From Aralia elata (taxonomy: Eukaryota; Streptophyta; Magnoliopsida; Apiales; Araliaceae), in the NCBI GenBank assembly GCA_034770075.1, contig CM068379.1, positions 20,521,506-20,585,505 on the forward strand: 64,000 bases of DNA, in the 5' to 3' direction. The translations under genes were made by a program, and so were the position numbers. Every line of letters starts with the position of its first letter. Within the stretch, counting starts at the first letter, position 1. The notes below the pieces were generated by a model. It saw nothing but the letters and a program-made list of their open reading frames with translations. It was not told where the DNA came from and did no database searches. Below are positions 1-11,534 of this stretch, piece by piece.

Positions 1-412
1 TGTAGGAGGCTTTAATCCGACCTTATATCATCATAATAACCTTCTTGACCCCTGCGGGAGGCTTTAATCCGACCTTATATCATCATAATAACCTTCCTGA
101 CCCCTGCGGGAGGCTTCAATCCGACCTTATATCATCATAATGGCCTTCCTGACCCCCGTGGGAGGCTTCAATTCGACCTTATATCATCATAATGGCCTTC
201 CCGACCCTTGTGGGAGGCATTGATCCGACCTTATATCACCATAATAGCCTTCCCGACCCCTGTGGGAGGCATTGATCCGATCTTATAGCTCCATAATAGT
301 CTTCCCGACCCCTGTGGGAGGCATTGATCAGACCTTATATCACCATAATAGACTTCCCAACCCCTTATGGTATATCACCATAATAGCCTTCCCGACCCTT
401 GTGGAAGGCTTT
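1..412. repeat. Tandem array of a 52-bp repeat, about 8 copies
   Basis: A 52-base unit beginning near GGGAGGCTTTAATCCGACC recurs at about positions 1, 53, 105, 157, 209, 261 and 313, with a shortened, diverged copy from about 365. Units differ by a few substitutions each, mostly C/T, and the array runs off the left edge, so its full size is unknown. It contains no convincing ORF. Tandem arrays like this are known in the 3' untranslated region of Tat-lineage retrotransposons and as satellites; which applies here cannot be told from the window. Confidence 0.9.
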
Positions 413-1112
413 AAATAGAGGTTCCGGAGAACCGTCCGACCTTGTAACCGCCGAAGAATTTTCTCCTCCGCCAATTTTGTTGTCGTGCCGAAGAGAGACA
501 CGATAGACGGTAACCAAAGTTCGAAGTGAACCGCAAGTTGTAGCGTTCTTTCTTATCAATCTCCACCTCCGATGTTCCCTGACCTGTTCTGTTTTAATTC
601 TGGTTGAGTTAAGACTTGAGACCGTGCATCATGCACCGTTGCTTGTCGTCACTTCTATGAAAAAGCAATTACATAGGCATGATCCTAGGCATGAGCACAC
701 AAGGTAACAGTAGGTATTAATAAGCATAGAAGGCATGAGTTTTACAATATTAAATCATGTTACTCCTGACATAAACCCCCTAACTAAAGAGATTTGTTCT
801 ACATGAATTTGTACACATATATATGTGTAAAGTAATATTAATGATGATAACGCTAAAATTTTAATTCTCACAAACGGATTAATAGCAGAAGGTTCAAACA
901 CATGTTGCATATATATATATATATTTTTTAATTTAATAAAAGAGAGTAACTTAGCTTTATGGGTAAGCTCTGCCTTCTTGCTATAGTTAATCCGACATGG
1001 AAATGAGATTAGTTGTGTCAATTTCAAAATATATTATCACTATAATTGAAATTAGAGCTTGATCTAATAATTGATACGATGTGTTGCCTCATAAGAGTGA
1101 CGTCAATTGATA
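413..1112. other. Unassigned A+T-rich stretch
   Basis: Follows the 52-bp array. The first 200 bases are G+C-richer and could be the unique flank of the array; the rest is A+T-rich with a short TA run near 910-923. Small ORFs on both strands show no recognisable domain. I see no gene here. Confidence 0.6.
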
Positions 1113-1785
1113 TGATACTTGGTGATTTTAATTCGACACTGAAACAAGCCCTCCTTCTAGCGCCAATGTTAACGCCAAATTTTGTATGCCTGATGAAATC
1201 ACCAAAACAACAGGCCAAAAAAGTGCTAATAGTTGCTAGAATAGTGGATTGTGTTGTTATGAAGTTAAACTCATGAAATACACTCAAATAAACATACACA
1301 CATTATTGTAAGAGATATAAAATATGAACATAAGAATTTTACGTGAAAACCTAATTGGGAAAAAATCACGGGGAGAGATAAGAAATCCACTATAAAAATA
1401 ATATGGAGAGTACAAATTGTTTATTCATCTCTTCCTTCTCTTCACACTTCATATTTTCTCACTTTTCTCTGTTGTACCTTATTGTGTTCTCCCTTCAAAC
1501 CCATGCTTATTGTTGTATTTATAGATGTCATGTCACCCGAATCCAATTAGGAGTAGGAGTCCTTTTTAGAATCACCTTATAACTGCAATTAATGACTGAT
1601 CGATTCCTTCCTAAATTAGATCTCCTTATCTCCCCCAAATAAGGAAACACAATCTTACTTTAATAAGAACTCTCCTACTATTTGAGTAATCTATCAAAAT
1701 AAATGTACATAGGCCAATACCAGATCCGGACCATTAAATAAATTGGGCTACACCTTGGCCAGACTCAAATAATTACATCTCAACA
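1113..1785 (-). mobile_element. Tat-type LTR (family A) with primer-binding site, reverse orientation
   Basis: On the minus strand the LTR runs from 1785 (TGTTGAGATG) to 1167 (GGCGTTAACA), 619 bases with TG...CA ends. It aligns along its whole length with the LTRs at 5038-5645 and 28044-28633. It is followed by the same putative primer-binding site (reverse complement of 1149-1166, TTGGCGCTAGAAGGAGGG) and about 35 bases of the leader also seen after 28651. It is therefore a 5' LTR plus leader stub. No partner 3' LTR or coding region lies in the window in this orientation. Confidence 0.85.
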
Positions 1786-3444
1786 ATTAACAATATCTTT
1801 AAATTTATCATCATAATTTTATTATTATAGCACCATTATTAAAATTAAAATTCATCATTTTCAAAGATTAACATAAAACAAATATGAATCGTTAAATTTT
1901 ACAAATTTTTAAATAAGACTTTTTTGTGACTATTGGTTTATCCTATCAAAAGATGTAATAGAACATAAGAATGATAAGTGGATTCTGAATGATTACCATG
2001 ATAGTGGACTTGATGATAATTTCCTTTAAGAAACAAAATCATGAACTTAAAATTTTTGCAAAGCGTAGACGGTTGACACTTGATCTAGTGCGCAGTGGAT
2101 TTCTCCACGATTTTTTTTTTATTATAGAAAATTCCATGTCATTGTCCAAATGATTATATGTATGATCAAGATGCAATTCCTGATGTTGAGACTATATTTT
2201 CTTCTAGTATTCCCTATGTCTAGAATATTAGTTTCATTTGCTTTTTTGAGTACATATATGTTGTAATCATTTCTTTTATAATGTATGGATCATAACAACT
2301 ATTTCTTGTAAACTAATTAGCTAAAAACAATTTCAAAATTCTTGTATTGAGACTCATCTTACCACAGAGGTAGTACCAAGCTATTGTGGAACTATTTATG
2401 ATGCACAAGTTTATATACTTGCTTTGAAGGAATATCAGTACCAGAAAAAGAAAATTAAAAATAATAATAATAAAAATAAAAAATTAAATAACATAATACT
2501 CAATCTAAGCAATAATCTATCAACTACAACATTAAATAAATCTCACATTTTATGAGTGAGAACAAAAAAACCTCACAATAAAGAGAAAATAATCTTGAAG
2601 AAAAAAAATCTCACAACAAACGGTCATAACCATCAAACTAAAACATCATCATTTATCAATGTAAATAATTTGAAACTCCTTAATATTCCCCCCCTCATTT
2701 TTTCCCCTTTCTTTCCACGATGGTTCTCATCTCTCTACCTCTTATCCCCTTCCTCCCTCCCCTTCCTCCCTCCATGCTTAATTACCCACAAGAATATCCC
2801 TAGAACATCATCAAGAGCCAGATTCACTTGAAAGAGAATATATGTACACGCCCACACAGTTCTGTTGCACATGGAATGGAAAAGATGTCTATAAAGAGAA
2901 ATATATAAAGGAAAGGAGAAGCATATATGATATATGTATAATCTACTTGTAAAATGAGGTTAGAGTGGGCTTCAACAAGATATCAGTAAATTGATATGAT
3001 ATTCTATCTAACAATAGTGAAAAGAAAAAGAGAAAAGGGAGGGGTTTTTTTTTTTTTTTTTTTTGGGGGGGTGGTGGGGTGGGGTGGTTGTTTGGACTAG
3101 TAAATCTTGCATCCATATCCCAAAATAGAACTCAACCCATTGGCAAAGTGATATTATATAAATGGTGTACAAGATGTGAATCCAAGTTGGCAAGATTAAA
3201 GCCTTTAAGGGCATTTTCAAGGTTGAGATTCTTTGCACAGTCGAGCATTGATCAGTTTGGATACATTAGGTCCTCCCTACTGGCGATAAGAATATATTCT
3301 CAATGCAGCATGGGCATGCAGTTGAGATCAATAAAGCATATGAAAATGTCGTCGTAGAAGCGCGAAGCTAATCATATTCTATCAGTGTGTGTGCACTGCG
3401 GCTATAAATGTAGCTGGTGACTTGAAGAATTAAATATAGTGAAA
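1786..3444. other. A+T-rich DNA without recognisable genes
   Basis: Low-complexity A+T-rich sequence with a poly-T run at about 3044-3064 followed by a G/T-rich tract. The longest ORFs, at 2556-2831 and 3079-3357 on the plus strand, are about 92 codons, have no recognisable motif and start beside homopolymers. No support for a gene. Confidence 0.6.
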
Positions 3445-3931
3445 TGTTGGGATGTGTTCACTTGAGCCCGATGGATATGGTGGGCCATAGCCCACGTGGA
3501 GGAATGTTCCTGTGTAGGGATCTATTTGGGTGGTGAGAGATTATTAAAGAGTTCCAATTGTATTTAATTTCTAACTCCTAAGGAAAGTGTCAGGATATAT
3601 CCGACTTCCTTTCTTTAAGGAGATTGAGTTTTATCCAATCATAGGTATTTACCATGATTAAGAATCCTATTACCATTGGGGGATTGGCCGGTGAAGGTGG
3701 TGTGAGCCTCTATAAATGCAAGGCTAAGCCTAAATTTACAGGTAATGACCCTTTGCTCACTAAAGTGCTAAACTTCCATTGTTAATACCTTGAACAGCCT
3801 GTACTTACTCTCACACCGGAGCTATCTCCCGACGTCTCAAACCGTCAGGCTCTTGAGTGTGGTTTCGTTCTTGTGCAGGATTTGGCGCGTATTTTGGTGA
3901 TTGGATGTGTGACGAAATCTTGGCATTAACA
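3445..3931 (+). repeat. 5' LTR, Tat family B
   Basis: 487 bases, starting TGTTGGGATGTG and ending GGCATTAACA. It aligns end to end with 25743-26229. A TATA-like TATAAATG at about 3711 would place transcription start roughly 30 bases downstream. It is followed at once by a putative primer-binding site, which marks it as a 5' LTR. It shares only its terminal bases and primer site with family A. Confidence 0.92.
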
Positions 3932-3949
3932 TTGGCGCTAGAAGGAGGG
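3932..3949 (+). promoter_or_regulatory. Putative primer-binding site of Tat family B
   Basis: TTGGCGCTAGAAGGAGGG lies directly after the LTR end, where minus-strand DNA synthesis is primed from a host tRNA. The same string, or a near copy, follows every family A and B LTR in the window. I did not assign the tRNA. Confidence 0.75.
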
Positions 3950-4868
3950 CCCACAAAATTCTGTTCGAAAAATCACCAAATTTAATTTGAGGGCCTAGAT
4001 CTAAAGCTAAGTTACTCTTTTTTATTAGATCAATAATATATATCTAATGTGTGCATGAGACTTCTATTATTAATCTGATCTGTTCATAATATTTAAAGTT
4101 GTAGTATCATCATAATATTATTGATAATTATTTTACATACATGCATGCATTGTTGGGTTACATGACTTTATAAGTACCCCCGTTGAAAACCCAGCCGATT
4201 ATCTGATACTCTCTCTACTCCCTTCATATATTTACAAGTTATATGATTAAGGTATCGTATGTCGTCTTCGGAAGTGACTATCAGAGTCATGTTTTTAACC
4301 CTTCTTTAATTATCATTATTATTAAAAATAATATATGATGATAGCTTTTCTTGATATATTATTTATTTTCATATATCTGGTTAATTTGCTATATATATGA
4401 ATTAAGAGGGAGAAAATAAACTAATTGAGAGAGATGTGGGATTTGGAGAGATGGTACAACGAATCAAGAGTAGCCATGAAGATCCTTCTTAATTTGTATA
4501 ATATTAATTCTAGTTACATTATATGTATTGACTCAAAAATGCTACTATTTGATGTTTTGTTACATAATTGAATGGCATATTATTGTATTCATACATGTGA
4601 TCAAATACAAGTTACGTCGCCCTCTTTCTTTCTACTTCGACAGAGAATCAACTTATGGCAGACGAAGGAGTTTGTTGTAGGAGGTGATTTAGTATAAACT
4701 AAAAAGAGGAGAAAGGGCGGTGAAGATGAGGAATCCCAAACAAAGGCAGCGACCGTATCTACACTTGTGGGGCATACATTTCTTCGATTGATTGGCCGCA
4801 ATAAGAAATAATTTATTCTGCATCATGGGATCAATTTATTAGAAGATGGGATGTTAAAATAGGAAAAG
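3950..4868. other. Non-coding leader or junction DNA between two LTR families
   Basis: About 900 A+T-rich bases between the family-B leader and a repeat tract that belongs to a family-A element. No gag is found here, although it sits where a family-B gag should begin. A short reverse ORF at 4601-4801 has no recognisable domain. A break joining two elements must lie somewhere in this interval, but I cannot place it. Confidence 0.5.
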
Positions 4869-5037
4869 ATACATCAAGCACCCTTCGAGGAGGTCAAGCA
4901 CCTTCCGGGGAGGTCAAAACACCCTCCGGGGAGGTCAAGCACCCTCTGAGGAGGTCAAAGGCGAAACATGGTGAGTGGATCATTTTTTGGCATTACTCTC
5001 CTATTATAAAATCTTTATAACAGGAGAGTGGGGACAA
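4869..5037 (+). repeat. Short tandem repeats and polypurine tract before LTR A
   Basis: Four imperfect 20-22-base units with the core CCGGGGAGGTCAAGC occupy about 4872-4960. A purine run, AGGAGAGTGGGGACAA at 5022-5037, ends exactly where the family-A LTR begins. This is the arrangement at the 3' end of a Tat element: 3' untranslated repeats, polypurine tract, LTR. The LTR at 5038 therefore looks like a 3' LTR from its left side. Confidence 0.75.
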
Positions 5038-5645
5038 TGTTGGGATACAATTATTTGGGTCTGGCCAAGGTGTAACCCAATTTATTTAAAAGTCCGGATC
5101 TAGTGTTGGCTTATATACATTTATTTTGACAGCTGGCTCAAATAATGGAAGAGTCCTTATTAAAGTAAGATTACGTTTCTTTATTTGGGGGAGATAAGGA
5201 TATCTAATTTGGGAAGGAATCGGTCAGTCATTAATTGCAGTTATAAGGTGATTCTAAAGAGGGCTCATATTCCTAATTGGATTTGGGTGGACATGACATC
5301 TATAAATACAGCAATAAGCAAGGGTTTGAAGGGAGAACACAATAATGTACAACAAAGAAAAGTGAGAAAATACGGAGTGTGAGGAGGAGAAAGAGAGGAA
5401 TAAACAATTTGTACTCTCCATATTATTTTTATAGTGAATTTCTTATCTCTTCCCGTGGTTTTTTCCCAATTGGGTTTCCACGTAAAGTTCTTGTTTCCAT
5501 ATTTTATATCTCTTACAATAATGTGTGTATATTTATCTGAGTGTATTTCGTGAGTTTTACTTCACAATTATTCCAGCAACTATTAACGCTTTTTTGGCTT
5601 GCTGTTTTGGTGATTTCATCAGGCGTACAAAATTTGGCGTTAACA
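5038..5645 (+). repeat. LTR of Tat family A, used on both sides
   Basis: 608 bases from TGTTGGGATAC to GGCGTTAACA, with a TATAAATA box at about 5301. It matches the reverse LTR at 1167-1785 and the forward LTR at 28044-28633. It has a polypurine tract on its left and a primer-binding site plus gag on its right, so it carries marks of both a 3' and a 5' LTR. This can arise when two elements share one LTR by recombination or tandem insertion. Confidence 0.88.
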
Positions 5646-5663
5646 TTGGCACTAGAAGAAAGG
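5646..5663 (+). promoter_or_regulatory. Primer-binding site after LTR A
   Basis: TTGGCACTAGAAGAAAGG immediately follows the LTR end and differs at three positions from the copies at 3932 and 28634. About 50 bases of leader separate it from the first ATG of the gag relic at 5715. Confidence 0.7.
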
Positions 5664-5714
5664 CCTATAATGCAGCATAACACACAATCACTCAGTGGGA
5701 TTTGATCAGGAATC

Positions 5715-7659
5715 ATGGTGTCAAATAAAGGGAAAACGGTCTCGGCATACGGCGAATCTACGGCCGACTGGTCTTAACCTAGAGGTTCGGTAAAGGATAG
5801 ATTGGGACCGTCGAAAAGCATCTCGAATAGACTTGGACCCCAAAGTCGCTCGGTGGGCCAACCCAACCCTCGAACGAAAATTGTGAAAAGGAAACTGTTC
5901 TCCACCACCCGGAGAACGAGCGGTCATGACGATGGTGCGGATGACCAGAACTCGAGACCGGACCAAGGTCGAGACAAAAGGGAATTAATCTTGGCCAGGA
6001 AGATGCAACAGAACAACGATGTTATGGAGGCCATACACCTTCAGCAGATAAAGTTGGATAAGCAGTTAGCGTCCTTGTTACACGGAGAAGAAGTCTCCTC
6101 TAGTGATCATCGGTGTCGAGAAAATTTGTCAGGTGACCGATCCAGGACACACCATCCGGACGGCTCTCATCGAGAAGGTAGTAGGCCGAGGAGCCGCACC
6201 CCAGGCCGCAGCAGGCACTAAAGCCGCTCGCAGGACAACAGCAGGGCGAGGAGCCACACCTCAGTCCGCAGCAGGCACCGAAGCCGCTCGCAGGACCGAA
6301 GCAGGCCGAAGAGCCGCTCCCCGATCCGCAACAGGCGCCAAAGCCCCTCGTAGTACTTGAACAGGCCTAGAAGCCGCTCTTCGATCTGCAGGAGGCACAA
6401 TAGCCACTCGCAGGATAATAGCAGGCCAATGAGCCACACACCGGACCGGGACAGGCGTCGGAGCCGTCCCAGGGATGATTCAAGAGTCAGGCTTGAGCCG
6501 ACTCTTCAGGAGAATGGGACCGATGCCCTAGCAAAGAGGCTGAAAGAGGTGGAACAGAGGCTGGCAGCGGCTGACTAGAGTTGCCGAACAATGCCAGGTC
6601 GCCTTTTACTCTGGAAATAAAGTGGGTGAAGGCTAACAAATCAAAGAAAATGCCTCCGTTAGAGACTTATGATGGCACTAGAGATCCATATGACCACACA
6701 CATGCATATAATCAGATCATGGATTATTATGATCATCCTGATGCCGCCAAATGTCACATTTTCATTACTACACTAAAGCATGGGGCTCGGGAGTGGATGG
6801 CGTCTCACAGTCCGAACTCGATAAGCTCATGGGAACAACTATATGACAAGTTCCATGCACGGTTCGGAAGTAACAAGTGAAGAGGAAGGCTGACAACATC
6901 ATTAATGCAAATCAAACAACGTTTCGAAGAAAGCCTCGGCGAATATGTAAAGAGGTTTAGGGAAGCAGTCGGCACTGCGACCGACCTTAACGTGTAGTAG
7001 GCTATGGGGTTCTTTACCACTGGTTGGACATTCCAAAGTCCAAGAAGTTGGTTAAAGATCTCATTCTTAATCCACCCGGAGACCTGTCAGAGGCTTACAG
7101 TAGGGCCGATGGATTTATCACTCTCGAGGAGGCTATTGGGAGTTTGAAGCCGCAGGCACGTTCGGAAGATAAACCGAGGGATCGAGATCGGAACAATACA
7201 CCCAGGTCAGACAATCAGCCGAGGCGAGGCTTTAATGGAGGGGGTTCGGGAGGAGGTAGACCACCCTTTCCCAGCAAAATCGTTAATAAAGTCTATACTC
7301 CCCTAAATACCGATCGGACGAAGATATTGGAGGAAATCCGGAACAAACCTGGCTTCGAACCTTGCCAGACGAGCACAAAATCCTACAGAGGAAATCACAA
7401 CCGATATTGTAACTATCACCAGACTTCGGGACACTCTACAGAAGACTGTTACAATCTAAAAGACCTGATTGAGAAGAAGGTACAGTCTGGGGAGTTGGTT
7501 CAATACGTCGCAGGGCGAGGGGTTTCGGAAAGGACAACCACTAGTAACAATACTCAGCAGAACCCGAAATCCCAGACCGATCCAGTCCCGTTGGTTCGAG
7601 GAGTTGTGGACGTGATAGCGGGCGGATCATCGGGGAAGGCGCTCGGGAAGAAGAGGCTG
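5715..7659 (+). pseudogene. Broken gag of a Tat-lineage gypsy retrotransposon
   Basis: Gag is the structural protein of the virus-like particle. The frame opens at ATG 5715 but has stops near 5774, 6219, 6356 and 6577 and shifts around 6880-7020. In order one sees a basic N-terminal part, a block of Arg/Ser-rich 20-residue repeats (6182-6481), a coiled stretch ending LKEVEQRLAAAD, the retrotransposon gag core (about 6590-7140, with PPLETYDGTRDPYDH and REWMASHSPNSISSWEQLYD), and a Tat-type zinc motif at about 7405-7460 (C-N-Y-H-x4-G-H-x4-D-C). The frame is then cut at 7659 by the Tekay-like insertion. It sits directly behind the family-A LTR and primer site. The lineage call rests on the zinc motif spacing and gag core. 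It cannot make a full protein. Confidence 0.88.
6182..6481 (+). repeat. 60-bp tandem repeat inside gag encoding Arg/Ser-rich units
   Basis: Five head-to-tail units of 60 bases begin near 6183, 6243, 6303, 6363 and 6423, each starting AGGCC or similar followed by GAGCC. In the gag frame each gives a 20-residue unit rich in SR and RS pairs, for example SRSQDNSRARSH. The unit length keeps the frame; the stops inside are point changes. Confidence 0.85.
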
Positions 7660-10600
7660 TGACGCCCCCAAATCCGGGTTCTCTAACCTCGGGTTTGGTG
7701 CTCACGATCCATCAACATCATAAACATTCTATATACTATTACGGAATAATAAACATACATTGTTCATTATAATAAAGTCTACAACAATGTTTCCCAGGTC
7801 TACTTAACCTTAACTTAACGCATACATTTAATATTACAAAAAGGTTTACATGATAATTACATCAAATATAAGGCCTAAGAGTTTATAGTAAACTACTCCT
7901 GTACTTTTCCTTTTCCTTTGTCTTTCTTTGTAGAACTTTCTGGTTTAGCTGAAATAAACGTCATGATATAGCAAGGGTAAGCAATTAATTTGCTTAGCAA
8001 GTTTAATTAAAAAGGAGGTATATCATGATTAGAAAGGATTTTATCTATAGATATTCAACGATAAAATTCAACTGTACAAGAACAATCAACAAGATTCAAT
8101 AATGAAACAATAGATACTGAGTGGTTATAATTAACCATGAACATATACGAAGGTTGTCAGTATTTAAACTGGTCCTTTTAATAAGTTTTGGTAATCAAGG
8201 GGATCAGCCTTTCATACCCGGTGATTTATGCATAAACACTTAATAATCGAGCAATAATTATTTTCTAATTAATGCTTTAATAAAACTGTTCTTTATTTCA
8301 GTCGAAGAATCCATACCAATCAACTGGTAGGATTAACTTTTAAAATGATTGAGTTTATCAATTTAATGTGTTCGATCTAGCTGATACAATTAGCGTAGAT
8401 CTAGTTCATAACAGTTCATTGATGAAAGAACTTTAAACAATTCACAGTTCAAAACTAATAGAACAAGAATTTAATTGCACGAAGTGCGAATGTCAATAAA
8501 TATTATAGATGCGAATAATCATCAATAATTATTCACTACTATGCTTTGAAAAATAATAACTCAAGTTGAGTTAGGAAACTTGCCTGTTCGACGAGCTACT
8601 GCTATCTAGCTTTAATTAAAATTCGTTGAGTTACCTAGCATTAATAACGTAGGTCTATCAATTAGTATAACACATAATTGTTCATCAATACACCTACTTC
8701 GGCTATTCATTTAGTAGGTATATTCATTACAAGATACACATAATAATACGCTATCATTAACCTTTTAAGACATTTAATTGATCTTAGGTTAATAATTTAA
8801 TTATTTAATAATGTTTATCTTAAGTGTTATACACTTATTAAACCTTTAAACAATTTATTATAATTGTTTAATTAATGAATTGCTACCATTCTATTTATTG
8901 ATTACATATACCTTCACTTGAGTACTATTTAATATTAGTTAAATAGTAATCACTTAATTATTTTTAGTTACTATTTAATTACATAAATAATAACTACATA
9001 AATCTACTTAGTATTTAATACTAAGTAATCAAATTATTATTATTCTTTAATTATTATAAATAAAAAAATAATTAATTAATTACTAACCATTCTTCTTTAA
9101 TTATTAATTAAATAATAATTAATGAATTACCTATCCTCGAAAATAATTACTCTATTTCTTTCATTATTCTTTAATTATTCTTTATTATTAAAGAATAATT
9201 AATTAACAGTTGTCTTTATTTATTATTTAATATAATTAAATAATAAAATAAATTATTTACCCTTGAATAGTAAATAATTAATTCACTTCATAAACCTTTA
9301 ATTATTCTTTCTTATGAATAAAAGGATAATTAATTAATTAACATTTATACTTGTTTATTATCTAATATTAAATAATAAATAATTATTTTATTATGATAAT
9401 AAAAGTGAGTAATTAATTAATTTTACTCAAACATTCTTTAATTATTATTTAATATAAATTAAATAATAATTAATCAATTAGTTAACTCTATTTATTATTT
9501 AACTTCAATTAAATAATCAATAGTTAGTTTATTAATACTAATTCTACTTAATTATTTCTTAATTTCTTTGAAATGATAATTAAGTAGTTAATAATATTTA
9601 GATTATATGAAATTAGTTTAATAATTATTTAGTGGCCTTAATAATTATTAATTAGTAAGTTATAAATGATTTAAATGAGTTTAACTCATTAATTACATAA
9701 TAATTACCAAACTGTCCAGAAAAATTACCCAATAAATATTAAAATATTCGTCACTATTTTAGAAAAATTTGGGTCCTGGAATCACCGCCGGAACTGGGCG
9801 GAAAAGTGGTGAACCGGCCGACGGAAGATCCCGCCGGTTCACCGCGGCCGGTTCACCGGAAAACCGTTTTTCCTATTTTTTTTCTCCTTGTTTCCAGATT
9901 CGGAGTCTTTTACGAAAACCTTCATAGAATGAAATCTACAACTTCGATTTAGGCCTAATCAAACTCGTTGGATTCGTATCTTCTCGAACTACAATTTTCA
10001 TTCATCAAACACTGGATTTGGTGCTGTTTTAGTCTCTGAAATCCGTGCCAAAGTGGCTGATTCGTAACAGAGTTTTCTGGTTGTAGTGTTTTACCAATAA
10101 ATTCATAGTTTGCTCATTTCTCAACATTTTCAAGTGATTCCAAAGGGATTTTGTCACAAACTCATGTATCTAACATACCAAGCAAGAAAAATTACTAAAC
10201 CCATCATAGATTTCCAAAATAAAAAAATATATACCAACACTTTAACATAAGTTTCCAAAAAACTCTTTAACTCCCTTTTTCCAAATTTTTCCAACATCAA
10301 CTTATATGGATGAATAAGTTAAACATACACTACCTATTATTTATCACTCTCACAAGATTCTTGCCTTTTAGAACTTACATTTCCATAAACCTAACACAAT
10401 ATTACACAAAACATACTAAACATAAACTAGAGTTTTTATTTCTTTTCTTACCTTGATTTGGTTGCTATTTTTCTTATTTTTCCAAAGTAGGAAATGAGCT
10501 TGGGGTTCATGAGCTAGCTCCTCTTCTTTCTTTCCTCCCTATAGCCGGCCCTCTCTCTCTTTCTCTCTATATTTTGTTTCTTTAGTCAACTTGGAATAGT

Positions 10601-11488
10601 GAGATGAAAGAGAAAATAATATGTTTTGTGTTGGTAAAAAAAAAATGTGTAGATATATTATCTATATCCATGAAATCTCCCAACACAAATCTTCTCCTCT
10701 CTCTCCATATAACTTGCAATGTTGGTAAAACATGGTGGCTAGCTTCCTAAGTTGACACCTAAGGGAGTAGGTTACTAACTAAAGTAAGAAAGAAAAAGAA
10801 AAAAAATCAACTCATGCTTCATATACTCCCTCCTTTGCCGGATGCATGCACCACCTTTTAGCCAAATTCTTGATTTTCTTTTATTGCCAAATTAGCTTAA
10901 TAGAATGACTAAAAAGTCCCTAGCACATGGGTTAAAGATTGGGCCATACATTTAATTCTTTTGGGCTCTCATTTAAATTGCTTGGGCCACTAGTTGCCAA
11001 GTCTTAACAAATCATACTTGGGCTAATTTTATTAGTTGCTCTTAAATCAATTTATCTACAAGTCCTATGCTTGAATAAATAATTGGTCTTGATTAAATTA
11101 CTTACCCTCCTTAGTCATTAAATATATCATTACTTGAACTATTACTCATTATTATGATGTCCACACATTCTCATAGATCAACATTGTTAATTAATTTACA
11201 TAACCCAATTAAATTTTCTTCAATTGGTTCAAATAATTTATACATTTAGATAATAGAATTTATCATTTAAATACTACAATTTCCCCATACTATAACTCTT
11301 AGGTTATTTAATTCTCATCCTTAATATTTAATATTAGGCCAAATAGTTTTCTTTTTATTTATTATTATAGACAATAATATTCTATAATAGTCACATATCA
11401 ATCTCAACACATTCCAAGGTTTCAATACCACTAATATTTAATTTAATATATTACTTTTAATAAGACTAAGAATTTCTTGGTTATTACA
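7660..11488 (-). repeat. 3' LTR of the Tekay-like element, 3.8 kb
   Basis: In element orientation it starts TGTAATAACCAAG at 11488 and ends GGGGGCGTCA at 7660 (3829 bases). It has no coding content. About 8700-9700 is extremely A+T-rich and full of TTAATTATT-type palindromes, while 9780-9870 is a sharp G+C-rich patch built from CCGGCCG and CCGCCGGTTCACC words. A CT run lies at about 10551-10567. Confidence 0.93.
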
Positions 11489-11506
11489 TTCTCCCCTCCT
11501 TATAAG
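11489..11506 (-). promoter_or_regulatory. Polypurine tract of the Tekay-like element
   Basis: Read on the minus strand, CTTATAAGGAGGGGAGAA ends directly at the LTR start. This is the expected primer for plus-strand DNA synthesis and fixes the inner LTR border. Confidence 0.85.
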
Positions 11507-11534
11507 AATTCCGTCCCCGGAATTTCACATAAGG

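Noticed and set aside
1..412. CRISPR-like repeat array
   Set aside because: Units are contiguous 52-base tandem repeats without variable spacers, and the context is plant nuclear DNA.
365..559. Reverse ORF of 64 codons at the end of the 52-bp array
   Set aside because: Overlaps the repeat, shows no motif, and has the composition expected by chance.
2556..2831. 91-codon forward ORF
   Set aside because: Low-complexity Lys/Asn start and Pro/Ser/Leu end from A- and CT-rich DNA; no homology pattern.
3079..3357. 92-codon forward ORF after the poly-T tract
   Set aside because: No domain, no neighbouring exon signals, starts in a G/T-rich simple tract.
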